A DNA stretch of 64,000 nt from Talpa occidentalis (taxonomy: Eukaryota; Chordata; Mammalia; Eulipotyphla; Talpidae). The translations under genes were made by a program, and so were the position numbers. The stretch is taken from contig NW_026555331.1 in NCBI RefSeq assembly GCF_014898055.3, positions 96,680,684 through 96,744,683 on the forward strand, in the 5' to 3' direction. Shown in pieces: positions 48,301 to 58,500 of this stretch. The first letter of the stretch is position 1, and each line of letters starts with the position of its first letter. The notes under the pieces were generated by a model. It ran no database searches, was not told the DNA's origin, and saw only the letters and a list, made by a program, of their open reading frames with translations.

Positions 48301-49209
48301 ATAAAATACATAGAAGGAAATATAGGCGAAACACTACGGGATTTGCACATCAAAGACATCTTTACAGACACATCACCCAAAGCAGTGATAGTGAAGACAA
48401 AGATAAACAGCTGGGACTACATCAAATTAAAGAGCTTCTGCACAGCAAAAGAGACAATAACAAAAACAAAGAGAAACCCCACCAACTGGGAGAACATTTT
48501 TGCACCCAACACTAATGATAAAGGACTGATCACAAAAATCTGCAAAGAGCTGATGAGACTCAGCAACAACAAAGAAAATAATCCAGTCAAAAAATGGGCA
48601 GAAGAGCTAAAAAGAAACTTCTCTGAAGAGGAAATGCAAATGGCCAACAGGCATATGAAAAAATGTTCAACATCACTTGTAATCAGGGAAATACAAATCA
48701 AAACTACCATGAGATACCATCTCACACCAGTGAGAATGGCACATATTAAAAAAACTAGCAACAACAAATGTTGGCGAGGGTGTGGAGAAAAAGGAACTCT
48801 TCTGCACTGTTGGTGGGAGTGCAAACTGGTCCAACCACTATGGAGAGCTGTGTGGAGATTTCTGGACCTACTAAACATAGAGCTTCCATATGATCCAGCA
48901 ATTCCACTCCTAGGTATTTACCCAAAGGACACAGAAACATCAATTCCAAAGAGCACCTGCACCCCTATGTTTATAGCAGCACTGTTTACAATAGCTAAGC
49001 TTTGGAAACAACCCAAATGCCCAAAAATAGATGACTGGATCAAGAAGATGTGGTACATATATACCATGGAATATTACTCAGCATTCAAAAAAGATAAACA
49101 CATGCAATTTGCAGCAACATGGATGGCGCTGGAAGGGATCATGCTCAGCGAGATAAGCCAAAAAGAAAAAGAAAAATACCGGATGGTCTCACTCATAGCA
49201 GGAATCTAG
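45382..49209 (+). CDS. LINE-1 ORF2p, endonuclease and reverse transcriptase
   Basis: 1275 residues, the same length as human ORF2p. It nicks target DNA and primes reverse transcription of L1 RNA from the nick. APE-type endonuclease residues are all present at the human positions: N14 (LNVNG), E43 (QETH), D145 and N147 (GDFN), D205 (SRIDHIL) and H230 (SDHEG). Reverse transcriptase: SPGPDGF (470-476), ENYRPISL (528-535), D600 (SIDAEKAFD), [10 protein letters not shown] (656-665) and the catalytic FADD at 700-703. The C-terminal Cys-rich segment has C1130, C1134, H1142/C1143 and C1147 (CWRGCG...HCWWEC). No frameshift or stop. It lacks nothing visible that family knowledge says is needed. Confidence 0.97.
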   Translation: MANTDANISILTLNVNGLNSSIKRHRVAAWIKKQNPTFCCLQETHLATKDKNRLKVKGWKTILQANGPKKKAGTAILISDKTDFKLKKIKRDPNGHYIMIKGTILQEEITLINIYSPNERAPKYIRQLLSSLKTDIRENTYVVGDFNTPLSTIDRSTRQKISKETKALNKDLEHLGLTDIYRTLNPKKTEYTFFSSAHGSFSRIDHILGHKTNINRYTKIEIIPTIFSDHEGIKLEINHKKKARNYPTSWRLKATLLEDHWTNEEIKEEIKKFFELNDKEDTNILNVWDAAKAVIRGKYIAIEAHIKKQERTQRNNLISKLKDLEKEQQKNPKTSRRKEIIKTKAEINEIETKKTIQKINETKSWFFEKINKIDKPLARLTKEKREKAQIHRIINERGEITTDTAEIKRIISNYYEQLYGNKFNNLEEMDKFLQLYNHPKLDKEEIEHLNRPITSSEIEMVIKNLPKNKSPGPDGFTDEFYQTFRDELVPILHKLFQKIEKEGTIPNTFYEANITLIPKPNKDNTKKENYRPISLMNTDAKILNKILAIRIQQCIHKIIHHDQVGFIPGAQGWFNIRKSINVIQHINKKKYKNHMIISIDAEKAFDKVQHPFMIKALEILGIQGTYLNIIKAIYEKPTASIILNGEKLKAIPLRSGTRQGCPLSPLLFNIILEVLARAIRQEKDIQGIQIGKEEVKLSLFADDMIIYIENPKISTEKLIQLINQFSKVAGYKINTQKSVAFLYTNNKSEEEEIKKTTPFIIETKKIKYLGINLTKEVKDLYKENYKTLLKEIEEDTKKWKDIPCSWIGRINIIKMAILPKAIYRFNAIPIKISMAFFKEIEQLLMKFIWNHQKPRIAKALLKKKEGNGGITLPDFKLYYKAIIIKTAWYWNKNKHTDQWNRIENPEINPQIYGPLIFDKGAKTMHWSKESLFNKWCWENWVATCKRMKLDHYLTPYTKINSKWIKELDIRPETIKYIEGNIGETLRDLHIKDIFTDTSPKAVIVKTKINSWDYIKLKSFCTAKETITKTKRNPTNWENIFAPNTNDKGLITKICKELMRLSNNKENNPVKKWAEELKRNFSEEEMQMANRHMKKCSTSLVIREIQIKTTMRYHLTPVRMAHIKKTSNNKCWRGCGEKGTLLHCWWECKLVQPLWRAVWRFLDLLNIELPYDPAIPLLGIYPKDTETSIPKSTCTPMFIAALFTIAKLWKQPKCPKIDDWIKKMWYIYTMEYYSAFKKDKHMQFAATWMALEGIMLSEISQKEKEKYRMVSLIAGI

Positions 49210-49393
49210 AAAACTTAAATAAGGGACCAGGAAAATGAATAACTATAAGAAAGTGAAAATCAAAATCAACAAAAAACTATGAACCAGAGACACTTTTTGG
49301 GGGGTGGGGGGCGGGAGGGGAAGGATTGGGGTCAGAATGGGGCGTTTGCAATTGTATGGGGGAATATAAAAATAAAATTTAATATTAAAAAAA
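49210..49393 (+). terminator. L1 3' UTR, poly(A) signal and A-tail
   Basis: It contains a run of G blocks, GGGGGGTGGGGGGCGGGAGG (49299-49318), typical of L1 3' UTRs and able in principle to form a G-quadruplex. AATAAA is at 49371-49376, followed by a tail of about 12 A (49387-49398), whose last bases belong to the target duplication. Confidence 0.9.
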
Positions 49394-49408
49394 AAAAATG
49401 AACAATGA
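49394..49408 (+). repeat. target-site duplication, 3' copy
   Basis: AAAAATGAACAATGA, identical to 43039-43053. The sequence then resumes the older L1 tail (TGTAAAATATATATAAATTT). Confidence 0.97.
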
Positions 49409-49799
49409 TGTAAAATATATATAAATTTTAAAAAAGGTAGTATTGCAGTTAACTGGAAAATTCAATCTTTACAGTTACCCACTTCTTTCCATAAAATGAA
49501 TAATACAAAACTAATTACCAAGTGTACAAACTGAAACACTGGTGATTTCCAAAACTAAAAATTCCAAGTGAAAAAAGACTCACAAATGCTAAAACTATTC
49601 AAGAGTGAGCCACAGGGAAAGAACTCTTTGATTCAAAAGTAGGACAGAGAATATTATTTGTTTATTGAACTTGGCCCAAAGCTCAAGGCTATTTATACTT
49701 TCATGTCAAAATATATTTAAAGATTCCATTTATAAATGGTAACAAAGTAAGTTGTAACAGATAAGTGCACTATTCAAGAGTTTCCCAAAAACATCACAT

Positions 49800-51130
49800 A
49801 ACCAAAAATAGTCTTTTCAGCAAATGATTCTAGAAAAATGGGACATCCACATGCAAAATAAATGAATCGAGACACAGAACTTACACCCTTCACAAAAATT
49901 AACTCAACATGGACCATGAACCTAAATATAAACACAGTATTAAGAAACTAGAACACAGGTGAAAACCTACATGGCCCTAAGTATAGAGATGACTTTTAGA
50001 TACAACACCGAGAACACAATCCATCAAAGAAATAGCTGTAAACTGGACTTCATTCAAAACTTCTCTGCACCAAAGACAGTATCATGAGAATGAGAAGACA
50101 GCCCACATCAGTAGAAAGTACTTTCAAAAGACACATCTGATAAAGAACTGTTATCCAAAATATACAAAGAAATCTTAACAGTCAACAATAAGAAAAACAA
50201 CCCTGAAATAAAAATATGGCAAAGACTTTGACACCTCATCAAAGAAGACATACAGATGACAAATAGGTACATGGAAAGGCAGTCTACATCATGTCATCAA
50301 GAAAATACAAACCTAAACTAAAATTAAATCCCACTACAAACCTATTAGAATATCCAAAATCCAGAACACTGACAACAAACACTGCTGAAGACATGGGTAA
50401 TAAGAACCATCACACACTGCTGGTGGCAAGACACAAACTGTAATACAGTCACTTTAGAAGACAGTTTGGTGATTACTACAATCTAGCAGTTGTGCTTCTT
50501 CATATTTACCCAAAGGGATTTTAAAAACCTACCTACACAAAAACTGTGCATAGCTGTATATAAGCAGCTTTATTCATAATTGCCAAAAAACTGGAACCAA
50601 TCGAGATGGCCTAAATAAATGAATGGGAATGGATATATAAACTGGCACATCCAGACAACAGGATATTATTCAGCATTAAAAAGAACTATCACAAGCCTTG
50701 AAACAACAAGGAGACCCTTAAATGCAAATTACAAAGTGAAAGAAGCTAATGTAAAAAGGCATACAATTCCAACAATATGACATTCTGGAAATGGCAAAAC
50801 CATGGATGCTGAAAAGATTAGTAGAAAGCAGAGCAAAGGAGGGAGACTAGTAGGCAGAAGACAGAGAATTTTTAGAAACATATTATGGTGACAGATGTTG
50901 TTATATTTTTGTCCAAACCCATAGTTTACAACACCAAGCGTGAGCCTAAACACAAACTATAGACTTTGGATTATCATGTGTCAATTGCTTCATTCTTGGT
51001 TTAAAAATGAGCCATTCTGGTGAGTAATATTCATAAACGAGGGAGACGATGCATGTGTAGTAGCAAGAAATACATATGGGAAATCTCCGTACCTTCTCAA
51101 TCTTATAAATTTAAAAATGCTGTAAAAAAT
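49800..51130 (+). repeat. decayed L1 ORF2 3' part and tail
   Basis: Landmarks: ACTCAACATGGACCATGAACC, GACTTCATTCAAAACTTCTC, CAACAATAAGAAAAACAACCC, CACACACTGCTGGTGGCAAG, ATTTACCCAAAGGG and CAGGATATTATTCAGCATTA. They follow the last third of ORF2, with many frameshifts, and it ends with CTTCTCAATCTTATAAATTT. An old, 5'-truncated copy. Confidence 0.88.
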
Positions 51131-53539
51131 TAACTCTTAAACTACATAAAAATAATCAAAGATTATTTCACAATGGGAGAGAATGTTCACAGTATGGTAC
51201 CAATCATCAATAAGTTTATAAATCAGTAAGTTTTATAACAGACCTATACAAAGGCAGCCTTATCAATGAAGTCCCAAAAGTACTAAAAACCAAACTGCTC
51301 AAAAGTTATTCAACTCTTAACAAAATGCAAAAAATAAACATATTTCTCATGCTGTTAACTATTGAGATTTATGCCATAAATTTCATAATCCCTCATTACA
51401 ATACACAAAACTAGACATCAACAACTCTGACAGAGGAAATTCAAGAGGAACAATAAACATATATATAAGTATCACAATTTAGGAAAACTGTTAGATGATC
51501 AAAACTTTAGTTGGTGTCCTATATTAGTACATACTTCAACTAGCTCCACCTAAATTTCCTCTCCACCCCTGACCCCTGCCCTGGGAAGGAAATCACATTT
51601 TCTTTATTCAGGAGGCCTACTGTATAAATTCTTCTGATAATCTAACATGATGTGGTCAAAGCCAGCTAGAGTAAGAGTCAATAACCAGTAATTTTAGTCG
51701 ATGAATAAAGAGTGTCTTGTGTCTAGGAAATACAGAAAGTAAATTGTAAGTCTTCCAATGTAAAAGAATAATGGTGTATAGGTTTTACAATTGTTTACAA
51801 TTTAGAAATTAGGAAGTGAATGTTTAAAGGGTACAGAGTTCTAATTAAGGTATGAAATTAAAACTAATGAAATATTAAAAGAAATAGCTCTATTTAAGTA
51901 AATAAAATGTGTTCAGTAAAAGGAAAGTATAAGGAGTAAAAATATTTTTGAGGGAAATGCAAGATGTTAGTTTCAAGAAAAAACTGATTATTTGGGGAAT
52001 AAAGTGATATGAGAATGGGAAAGTTAAAAAAATGCATAGTTTGTGAAAGAGGAATCTTTGGGAAAGTTTCTATCTGCTAAAAGGGATAAAACTGTGATCA
52101 GTTTTTAAGAACAGATACAAACTGTTTGAGTGACCAAAGATTTGGTGTTCTTTCACCCCCAGGCTTGATTAACTGAGAAAAATCTAGTCCTGTCAGTAGC
52201 ATATTTAGCTGTTCTTAAAAATTTTTATCACTCATGGTAATTAAATATTGTTTTGAACCTTTTAATACCTGTGACAAAACTTTCCTGAAATCAAAAATTC
52301 AAAAAATATTAAAAGTATTTGGTTAAAAAGTAAAGATAAAATCAAAATCTAACACTTTGTGGCACATTTTATTAAATATAATTTTTATACAAATGGAATT
52401 TTTTCTTTCCCCCACAAATGGAGGGGAAAAGGTAACATTCATAATGCTAAAGGTAACATGCTAAAAGGTAACATGCATAATCAAAACTAAGTTCTACTTG
52501 CAAAAATCATTCCTCTTCCCTCAAAGGTGAGTTCCACCATATCTCTCTGATTCTCCTATGGAATGATAGGTAGATACATAAAATTCGTTACTTGTACTCA
52601 ACAAAAGTAAATGAAAATAATACAGTAAGCCATACTCTGAGTTCAACATAGTTTAGTAAATCTGAGTTTAATCAGATATTGAGGAACTTGAAACACGCTG
52701 ACTGAAACATTATTTATGGGGATTACATTCTTGGGGCAAAACACCAAAGTGTCTCGTGAATGTGAGTGTGTGTGTAACTCCGTAGTTTACTATGCAGATT
52801 CAAATAATAAAATAGGAAACTATCCTCCCTACCTACTCCAGTTTCAAAATGCCAATCATGGTGTCCAGGGTAAGACCTCTAGTGACTAAGGAGCTAAAGT
52901 TGGTGAGGATTCACTACCAGAATATGTACTGAAAATGACATCGGCCTCAGCCTATCTGACTTTATGATCGAATCATTATTCAATCTTTCAAACCAAGGGG
53001 CTAAAGGACTGTCTCCTTTTCCACCATAGTTTTCTATGGCTTCCAGCCTAGTTTCCTCCTTACAAATGTATACAAGAACCAAACACATCTCAAATCTCAG
53101 TAGGTAGTTGGTCTTTTTACAATTTAAGTTTTGAGAAAGATATCAGAAATTGGTGTGATTTAGTCAACATAGCATTATTGTATTCTGAATAAATACTTAA
53201 AAATCACCAAGGGGTGGGAGGAAGCTGTATGGCTCTTTTTTATGAAAACCAGAAAACTCTGAAATCAGTGGCATCTCATCATGGTGTCGTACCTCATACC
53301 TTGCATCACTGCAAGGCAACAAGATAAAACTGAGTGGCATCAATCAATCCCCATGAAAATGATGCAGGAACACGTCAGTATTGCCATTTTCAGTAAAGTT
53401 TATTTGATGCTGGGTTCAAGATATGATTTAGCAATATTATGTCATGCTGTTTTTATGAAAAAATCAAAATATTATTTGTATCTATGTCAATAACAAAAGT
53501 GAAAAAACAAAAGATAAACTAAGAGAGTTATATGTTCTA
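51131..53539 (-). other. SNX13 intron, no recognised element
   Basis: Intronic. A small direct repeat based on AAAGGTAACAT(G)C(TA)A occurs at about 52430-52480, and a GTGTGTGT run lies at about 52763-52773. No gene or repeat family recognised. Confidence 0.5.
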
Positions 53540-53554
53540 AAAAGGGCAGTCCAG

Positions 53555-53696
53555 GGCCTCCCCTGTTGGCACAGCGGTTGAGTGCTGGGCTGCAAAGCTG
53601 CCCGCAGCCTCTGCAGTGCTGGTTCGATGCCGGGCCGCCGGCGAGGGTCCCACAAAATAAATAAACAAACAAACAAACAAACAAATAAATAAAAAT
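53555..53696 (+). repeat. half-length tRNA-derived SINE (tRNA head only)
   Basis: It starts GGCCTCCCCTGTTGGCACAG and runs through the tRNA-like head (GGTTCGATGCC; GGCGAGGGTCCCACA). It then switches directly to (AAAC/AAAT)n tail sequence: the whole 3' half seen in its relatives is absent. A 15-bp target duplication AAAAGGGCAGTCCAG / AAAAGGGTAGTCCAG (53540-53554, 53697-53711) has one mismatch and flanks exactly this short form. Confidence 0.93.
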
Positions 53697-53860
53697 AAAA
53701 AGGGTAGTCCAGTGGAAATCAAGGTAAATACATACACCCACTTCAAGAAGTATTCAAGTATCTGATTTTAGTCTGACAAAACACATTTCAAAGAGGACTA
53801 AATTAATAGCCTCAAGAAGAATCCAGTGAAAAGGGAAGAAAATTAAGAAATCACAAATAG

Positions 53861-53921
53861 GAGCTATAACGGAAATTTCTGAACTATATTAAGATAGGGA
53901 AAAATAGAAGGAAATAAGAGA
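53861..53921. repeat. 61-bp duplicated segment, copy 1
   Basis: GAGCTATAACGGAAATTTCT... matches 55019-55079 with only three mismatches over 61 bp. It ends just before GATCAAGAAAA. Not part of any repeat I know. Confidence 0.88.
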
Positions 53922-54678
53922 TCAAGAAAAAAAAAATTACGCTGCTTGTCAAGTATACCCTTGACTATCTCTAAACAAAAGAAAATCTACAATTCCCAGG
54001 ATTGTTTTCACTCTCCTACAGTCTTAGTACCTGCATGCATACACTAAGCAACCAAATTGGAAACCAGTTACTGTTAGATATTGTAAAAGGTAGGCTCAGG
54101 TGCTTATTCCATTCTCTTATCCATAGCCCTAAGGATGATATTATCCTGTCCACTTTTCTCCCAACACCGACACCACCTTACACAAAGCAATCAACTTCGT
54201 GTTTGGCAGAAAAGGCACACTTGTGAGACCTGGCTTCATCAGTGATACAAGCTAGACTCTCCAAAATAAAAGTTATAAATTCCAAAAAGCCAACATGAGA
54301 TGCAGTAACTCTAAAACAGAGAATGCTGAAAGTCAGCTTTTAGCTCTAATAGGACCAGCTGCAATTTATTTTCTTGTCCTGGATTCGCCTTCTTATATGA
54401 CGTAACTGGGGTATATTTCTGTCCCTTAAAATCCAGAGACCCAACTAGATAAAATCCTAAACAAGATTAGTAAATCCCAGGAACACAGAAAAAAAGTTTT
54501 CTTCTTGTTGTTTTTAATCTCACTAAATATACAGTTCACAGTTTAATACAAATGTAGTGAGGAATTCTAGTTTCTAATCCTATCTCTGCTCTAAAACATC
54601 ACGTGAACAAATATCTCAACCTTTGTTTACTCCCTCATGAAAGAAGGAATTATAGATTAGACTTAAAATTTAACTTGA

Positions 54679-54957
54679 GGGCCTCCCTCGTGGCTGGTGG
54701 CACAAGGGGTTAAGCACCGCACTATGGTAATCCACAGCCTCTGCAGCATGAGTTCAATCCCGGGCCGGCCAGGGAGCAACCCACATGGCAAGGCAGACCT
54801 CTCCTGTCTCACCCGCTGCTCCCCTCAGCAGTTTATTTCAGTCAATCTGCCTGTTCTATTCCCCACTCTGTCTCTGGTGGATCCTTTCACCCTCCCCCCG
54901 CCCCCCACATCTCTGGCCTGTGCCCCGGCTCTTGTATGCATAAATAAATCTTTAAAA
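54679..54957 (+). repeat. tRNA-derived SINE, subfamily B
   Basis: It starts GGGCCTCCCTCGTGGCTGGT, with a small insertion duplicating GTGGCTGGTGGC, then AAGGGGTTAAGC, and ends CTTGTATGCATAAATAAATC plus A. A perfect 13-bp target duplication AAATTTAACTTGA is at 54666-54678 and 54958-54970: a recent insertion. Confidence 0.96.
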
Positions 54958-55018
54958 AAATTTAACTTGATAGTGTGAAGAGTGAGTGTGTATGTATACA
55001 ACAAATGCAAAGACATAA

Positions 55019-55079
55019 GAGCTATAATGAAAATTTCTGAAATATATTAAGATAGGGAAAAATAGAAGGAAATAAGAGA
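55019..55079. repeat. 61-bp duplicated segment, copy 2
   Basis: GAGCTATAATGAAAATTTCT..., three mismatches from 53861-53921. Directly after it GATGTAAACTTGCAAGAA is followed by a near-repeat GAATGTAAACTTGCC (55080-55113), a local tandem duplication. Confidence 0.88.
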
Positions 55080-55113
55080 AGATGTAAACTTGCAAGAAGA
55101 ATGTAAACTTGCC

Positions 55114-55920
55114 GTATAAAATGGCTTTCTTGAGACCCTGAATTGCCATGGAGAGCATCACTCAGACTATATAACAAATTCAAAATGCAGTGCCTGAAGC
55201 AAATATAACATCAACGTAAAAATACACAACTTCCTTTCAGAATAAGCAAGGTACTTACCTGATATACACTGCCTCCCTTCTTTGTCTCTGCAAAAATTCA
55301 TGACTACCATACTTTCAACCATTCAAAAATTCATGACTACCATCTACCTTCAACCATCTTCTGAAGGATTCCTTAAGTACAGATCACCATGCTCTGAATC
55401 ACAAGAATAACTCCTACCATGCTTGGCAATAACTACAAAGGTATATTTCTATAGCTGGTTTAATGGTCTATGAGATGACATGGCAGAAAACCTCTCTATT
55501 AAATAATGCAGGTAGACTAGAATAAAGGGTGACTCTGATCTAACTAATAATTATGAGTTGATGGCGATAAGGATAACAGGGCAATAAGACAGACAGTGAC
55601 AGAAAGACAATAATAATGGCATAGCACCATAGCATGGGGACTGAAAAAGGCCTAATGCTAGGAGGGTCACAGAGGAGTAGCTATACCTGTATTAAAATAC
55701 ATAAAGGACCAGCCTTTCATAAGTGTTGTATCTTTAACTCCAATATACATCTGAAATGAGGCAGGGCAGTCATTTCTGCTCTATTTTGAAACCTGGCTAT
55801 CTAATAAGGGTCTTATTTTACTGAGTTCACCCCAAAACCTTATAATAAAATTCTGGTCACCCATGTTAATTTCAGAATCCCTCTGGGCCTTGAAACTTTT
55901 AAGTCTAACACACGTAATAT
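55114..55920 (-). other. SNX13 intron with a 33-bp tandem duplication
   Basis: CAAAAATTCATGACTACCAT occurs at 55291-55310 and 55324-55343, with CTTTCAACCAT / CCTTCAACCAT following each. Otherwise nothing recognised. Confidence 0.7.
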
Positions 55921-56197
55921 TTTTTTTTTAAGATTTATTTATTTATTTATACGAGCACTGGGTACAGTCAGAAGCGCGGGAGGGTGAGAGAATTCACCAG
56001 AGCCAGAGTGGGGAGCAGAGCAGGCAGAAGGACCGAAGTACACTGCTGAGGGGAGCAGCGGGCAGCTGGAGAGGTCTGCACGCCATGTGGGACCCTCCTC
56101 CGGTGGCCGGGGAGCAGCCAGGGATTGAACCGGTGCCACAGAGGCTGCGGGCAGCTTCGCAACCAAGCACTCAACCACTGCGCCACTGGGGAGGCCC
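55921..56197 (-). repeat. tRNA-derived SINE, subfamily A
   Basis: Minus-strand copy: plus strand runs from TTAAGATTTATTTATTTATT to GCGCCACTGGGGAGGCCCC, with reverse B-box-like GGGATTGAACCGG and GCAGCTTCGCAACC. Flanks ACGTAATA / ACATAATA look like a short duplication. Confidence 0.93.
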
Positions 56198-56497
56198 CAC
56201 ATAATAATTTTCACAAAGCTAAACATTTTCTATGTACCTATTAATAGCAATCATCTTCTAAGACAAAAGTTAAAACAAAAATGACCTTCAGATTCTTCCC
56301 TCAGCATTATAAATATAGATATAAATACAGGTTTATTATTCTTTATTTGAAGTAAGTTTTCTCTAATAACAGGTTAACTCAATTAGGTCTTCCAGAGTCA
56401 ACACTAGCTCTTAACTTTTTTTTTTCTTGGAAAACAAATAGACTAGTGAGGTTTACTAATAAAAAATGAAACATTTTTTAAAAAATAGGCAGACTTT

Positions 56498-56772
56498 GGG
56501 CCTCCCCTGGTGGTGCAGCGGTTGAGCGCTGGGCTGCAAAGCTGGCCACAGCCTCTGCAGCGCTGGCCCGATCCCCGGCCACCAGCGAGGGTCCCACATA
56601 GACTGACAGACCTCTCCTGCTGTGCCTGCTGCTCCCCTCAGCAGTGTACTTCATCAGTATGCCTGTTCTGTTCCCCGTTCTGGCTCTGGTAAATTCTCTC
56701 ACCCTCCCGCGCCCTCCCGCGCTTCTGACTGTACCCAGTGCTTGTATAAATAAATAAATAAATCTTTAAAAT
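56498..56772 (+). repeat. tRNA-derived SINE, subfamily A
   Basis: It starts GGGCCTCCCCTGGTGGTGCA, with GCAGCGGTTGAGCGCTGGGC as the A-box region, B-box-like GGCCCGATCCC, and tail TTGTATAAATAAATAAATAA. A perfect 16-bp target duplication AAAATAGGCAGACTTT is at 56482-56497 and 56773-56788. It carries a small internal duplication of CCTCCCGCGC. Confidence 0.97.
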
Positions 56773-57133
56773 AAAATAGGCAGACTTTAATGACAGAGAA
56801 TCATTTAGCCCAAACTAAATCAAAATCAGCCTTACCACAGAAACATAAGATTTGGTAACTATTTAACCTATCTTAAATTATCTGCTTTAAATTTCCTATA
56901 ATGTTATTTATCAAGAGTTTAATACAAAGCACTGTGGTTTAACAAAGATGTAGTAGAAAATGAAGGCAAATTTAGAAACTCAAGAAACTCTTATTAAGCA
57001 ACATCAATTGACTTCTACAGCAAAAGCAGAAGACAAAAAAATGTGACTTGTTCTAAAATCAATAAAAAACTATAAATAACTCCTTGAAGATACCTGACCA
57101 TTAGTGTTGCTGGTAATTCTTCCTTTCAATTTT

Positions 57134-57404
57134 CTTTTTTTTTTAAAGGTTTATTTATTTATGCATACAAGAACAGGGGTACAGGCCAGAGGCGTGGGGG
57201 GTGAGAGGATTCACCAGAGACAGAGTAGGGAACAGAACAGGTAGACTGACTGAAATACACTGCCGAGGGGAGCAGCAGGCAAGACAAGAGACTTTTGCTG
57301 TGTCACGTGGGTTAGCTCCCTGTCTGGGGATCATACTCACGCTGCAGTGGCTGTGGATAGCTTCATAGGCTGCATCTTAACCCCTTGCGCCACTAGGGAG
57401 GCCC
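57134..57404 (-). repeat. tRNA-derived SINE, subfamily B
   Basis: Minus-strand copy: plus strand runs from TTTTTTTAAAGGTTTATTTA and TTATGCATACAAGAAC to TTGCGCCACTAGGGAGGCCC. Flanks CTTCCTTTCAATTTTC and CTTCCTTTTAATTTTC are near-identical. Confidence 0.93.
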
Positions 57405-57734
57405 CTTCCTTTTAATTTTCATTTCACTTTTTATAATAAATAGATTCACATTTACTTAAACCTCTAGAACCATTCTCGTAGGTTCAAAGAACATAAAATT
57501 TTGTGAAGGAATAAACCAAAATCATAGTCAACAAAACCACTGGGAAAACAGATAAATGACAGTGACTGAAAAGCTACTGTATACTATGTACCAAATAAGA
57601 GTTCATACCTATAACATAAAACAAACAAGCTGATGTTTGGCTCATTATTTTTTTTAAGTCAGCATGATCTTCTCATAGTAGAATATAAGGGAATTATTAA
57701 AAAAATTTTTAAAAACCCTGAGGTTCAGTACACC

Positions 57735-58330
57735 TGTTATATGAAAAAAAAACAGTTTGACCATTTCCCATACATTAAACATAGTTATCATATAACCCCC
57801 AAATTCCACTCAGATATATATGCCCACCAAGAGGATTGAAAATTCAAATAAACACATGTAACATTCATGTTCACAGCAACACTATTCACAATAGCCAAAG
57901 GTGAAAATGACCCATATGTTCATCAATGAATAAATAAATTGTGGTATCTACATATAATGGAGTATATTACAGTCATAAAAAGGAATGAAGTATTGATACA
58001 TAATACAACATAGACACATTATGTATGCCAAGTGACAGATGCCAGACACAAAACGTTAAATAGTGTATGATTCCATTCATACGAAATATCCAGAATAGAT
58101 AAATCCATAGGGACAAAATGTAGAATGGTAGTTGCCAACTGCTAGGAGGAGAAAATGGGGAGCAACTGCTTAAATGGATACAGTTTTCCATTTGGGGTGA
58201 TGAAATGTTTTGAAACTAGAGAGAGGTGGTAGTTGCATAACATTGTGGCTATACTAAATGCCAATGAATTGTTCACTTTAAAATGGTTAAGTTAATGTTA
58301 TATTCACTTCACTTCAGTTAAAAAAAAAAC
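57735..58330 (+). repeat. L1 3' end fragment (old)
   Basis: CACAGCAACACTATTCACAATAGCC, ATGTTCATCAATGAATAAAT and AATGGTAGTTGCCAACTGCTAGG...GGGTGATGAAATG are ORF2-end and 3' UTR landmarks. It ends with poly(A) at about 58330. Frameshifted. Confidence 0.85.
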
Positions 58331-58349
58331 AAACTGGATCAGTTGTTAG

Positions 58350-58500
58350 GAAGACACAATTCTAGACCTGGGTTCTAGGCCAGCTACTTATAGCTGACCT
58401 CTCTGAGCCTCAATTTCTTCATCTGTAAAACAGGCTGGGAACAGATGATATCCAAGGTTCCTCTCATTAACTGGTGCTCTATATCTGCAGCTCTGAATTT
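58350..58500 (+). repeat. MIR
   Basis: TCTAGACCTGGGTTCTAGGCC, then ACCTCTCTGAGCCTCAATTTCTTCATCTGTAAAACAGGCTGGG, then ATGATATCCAAGGTTCCTCTC follow the MIR consensus in order and are well preserved. Confidence 0.9.

Larger units (their letters stand above)
43054..49393 (+). mobile_element. full-length, apparently intact LINE-1 retrotransposon
   Basis: A complete 6.3-kb L1: 5' UTR (43054-44279), ORF1 (44280-45308), 73-bp inter-ORF spacer, ORF2 (45382-49209), 3' UTR (49210-49386) and a short A-tail, between identical 15-bp target duplications. Neither ORF has a stop or frameshift. No other insertion interrupts it. It lies in the first visible SNX13 intron, in the opposite orientation to the gene, which is the orientation usually tolerated. 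Everything points to a recent insertion; whether it can still move is inference. It is far better preserved than the other L1 copies in the window. Confidence 0.97.
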
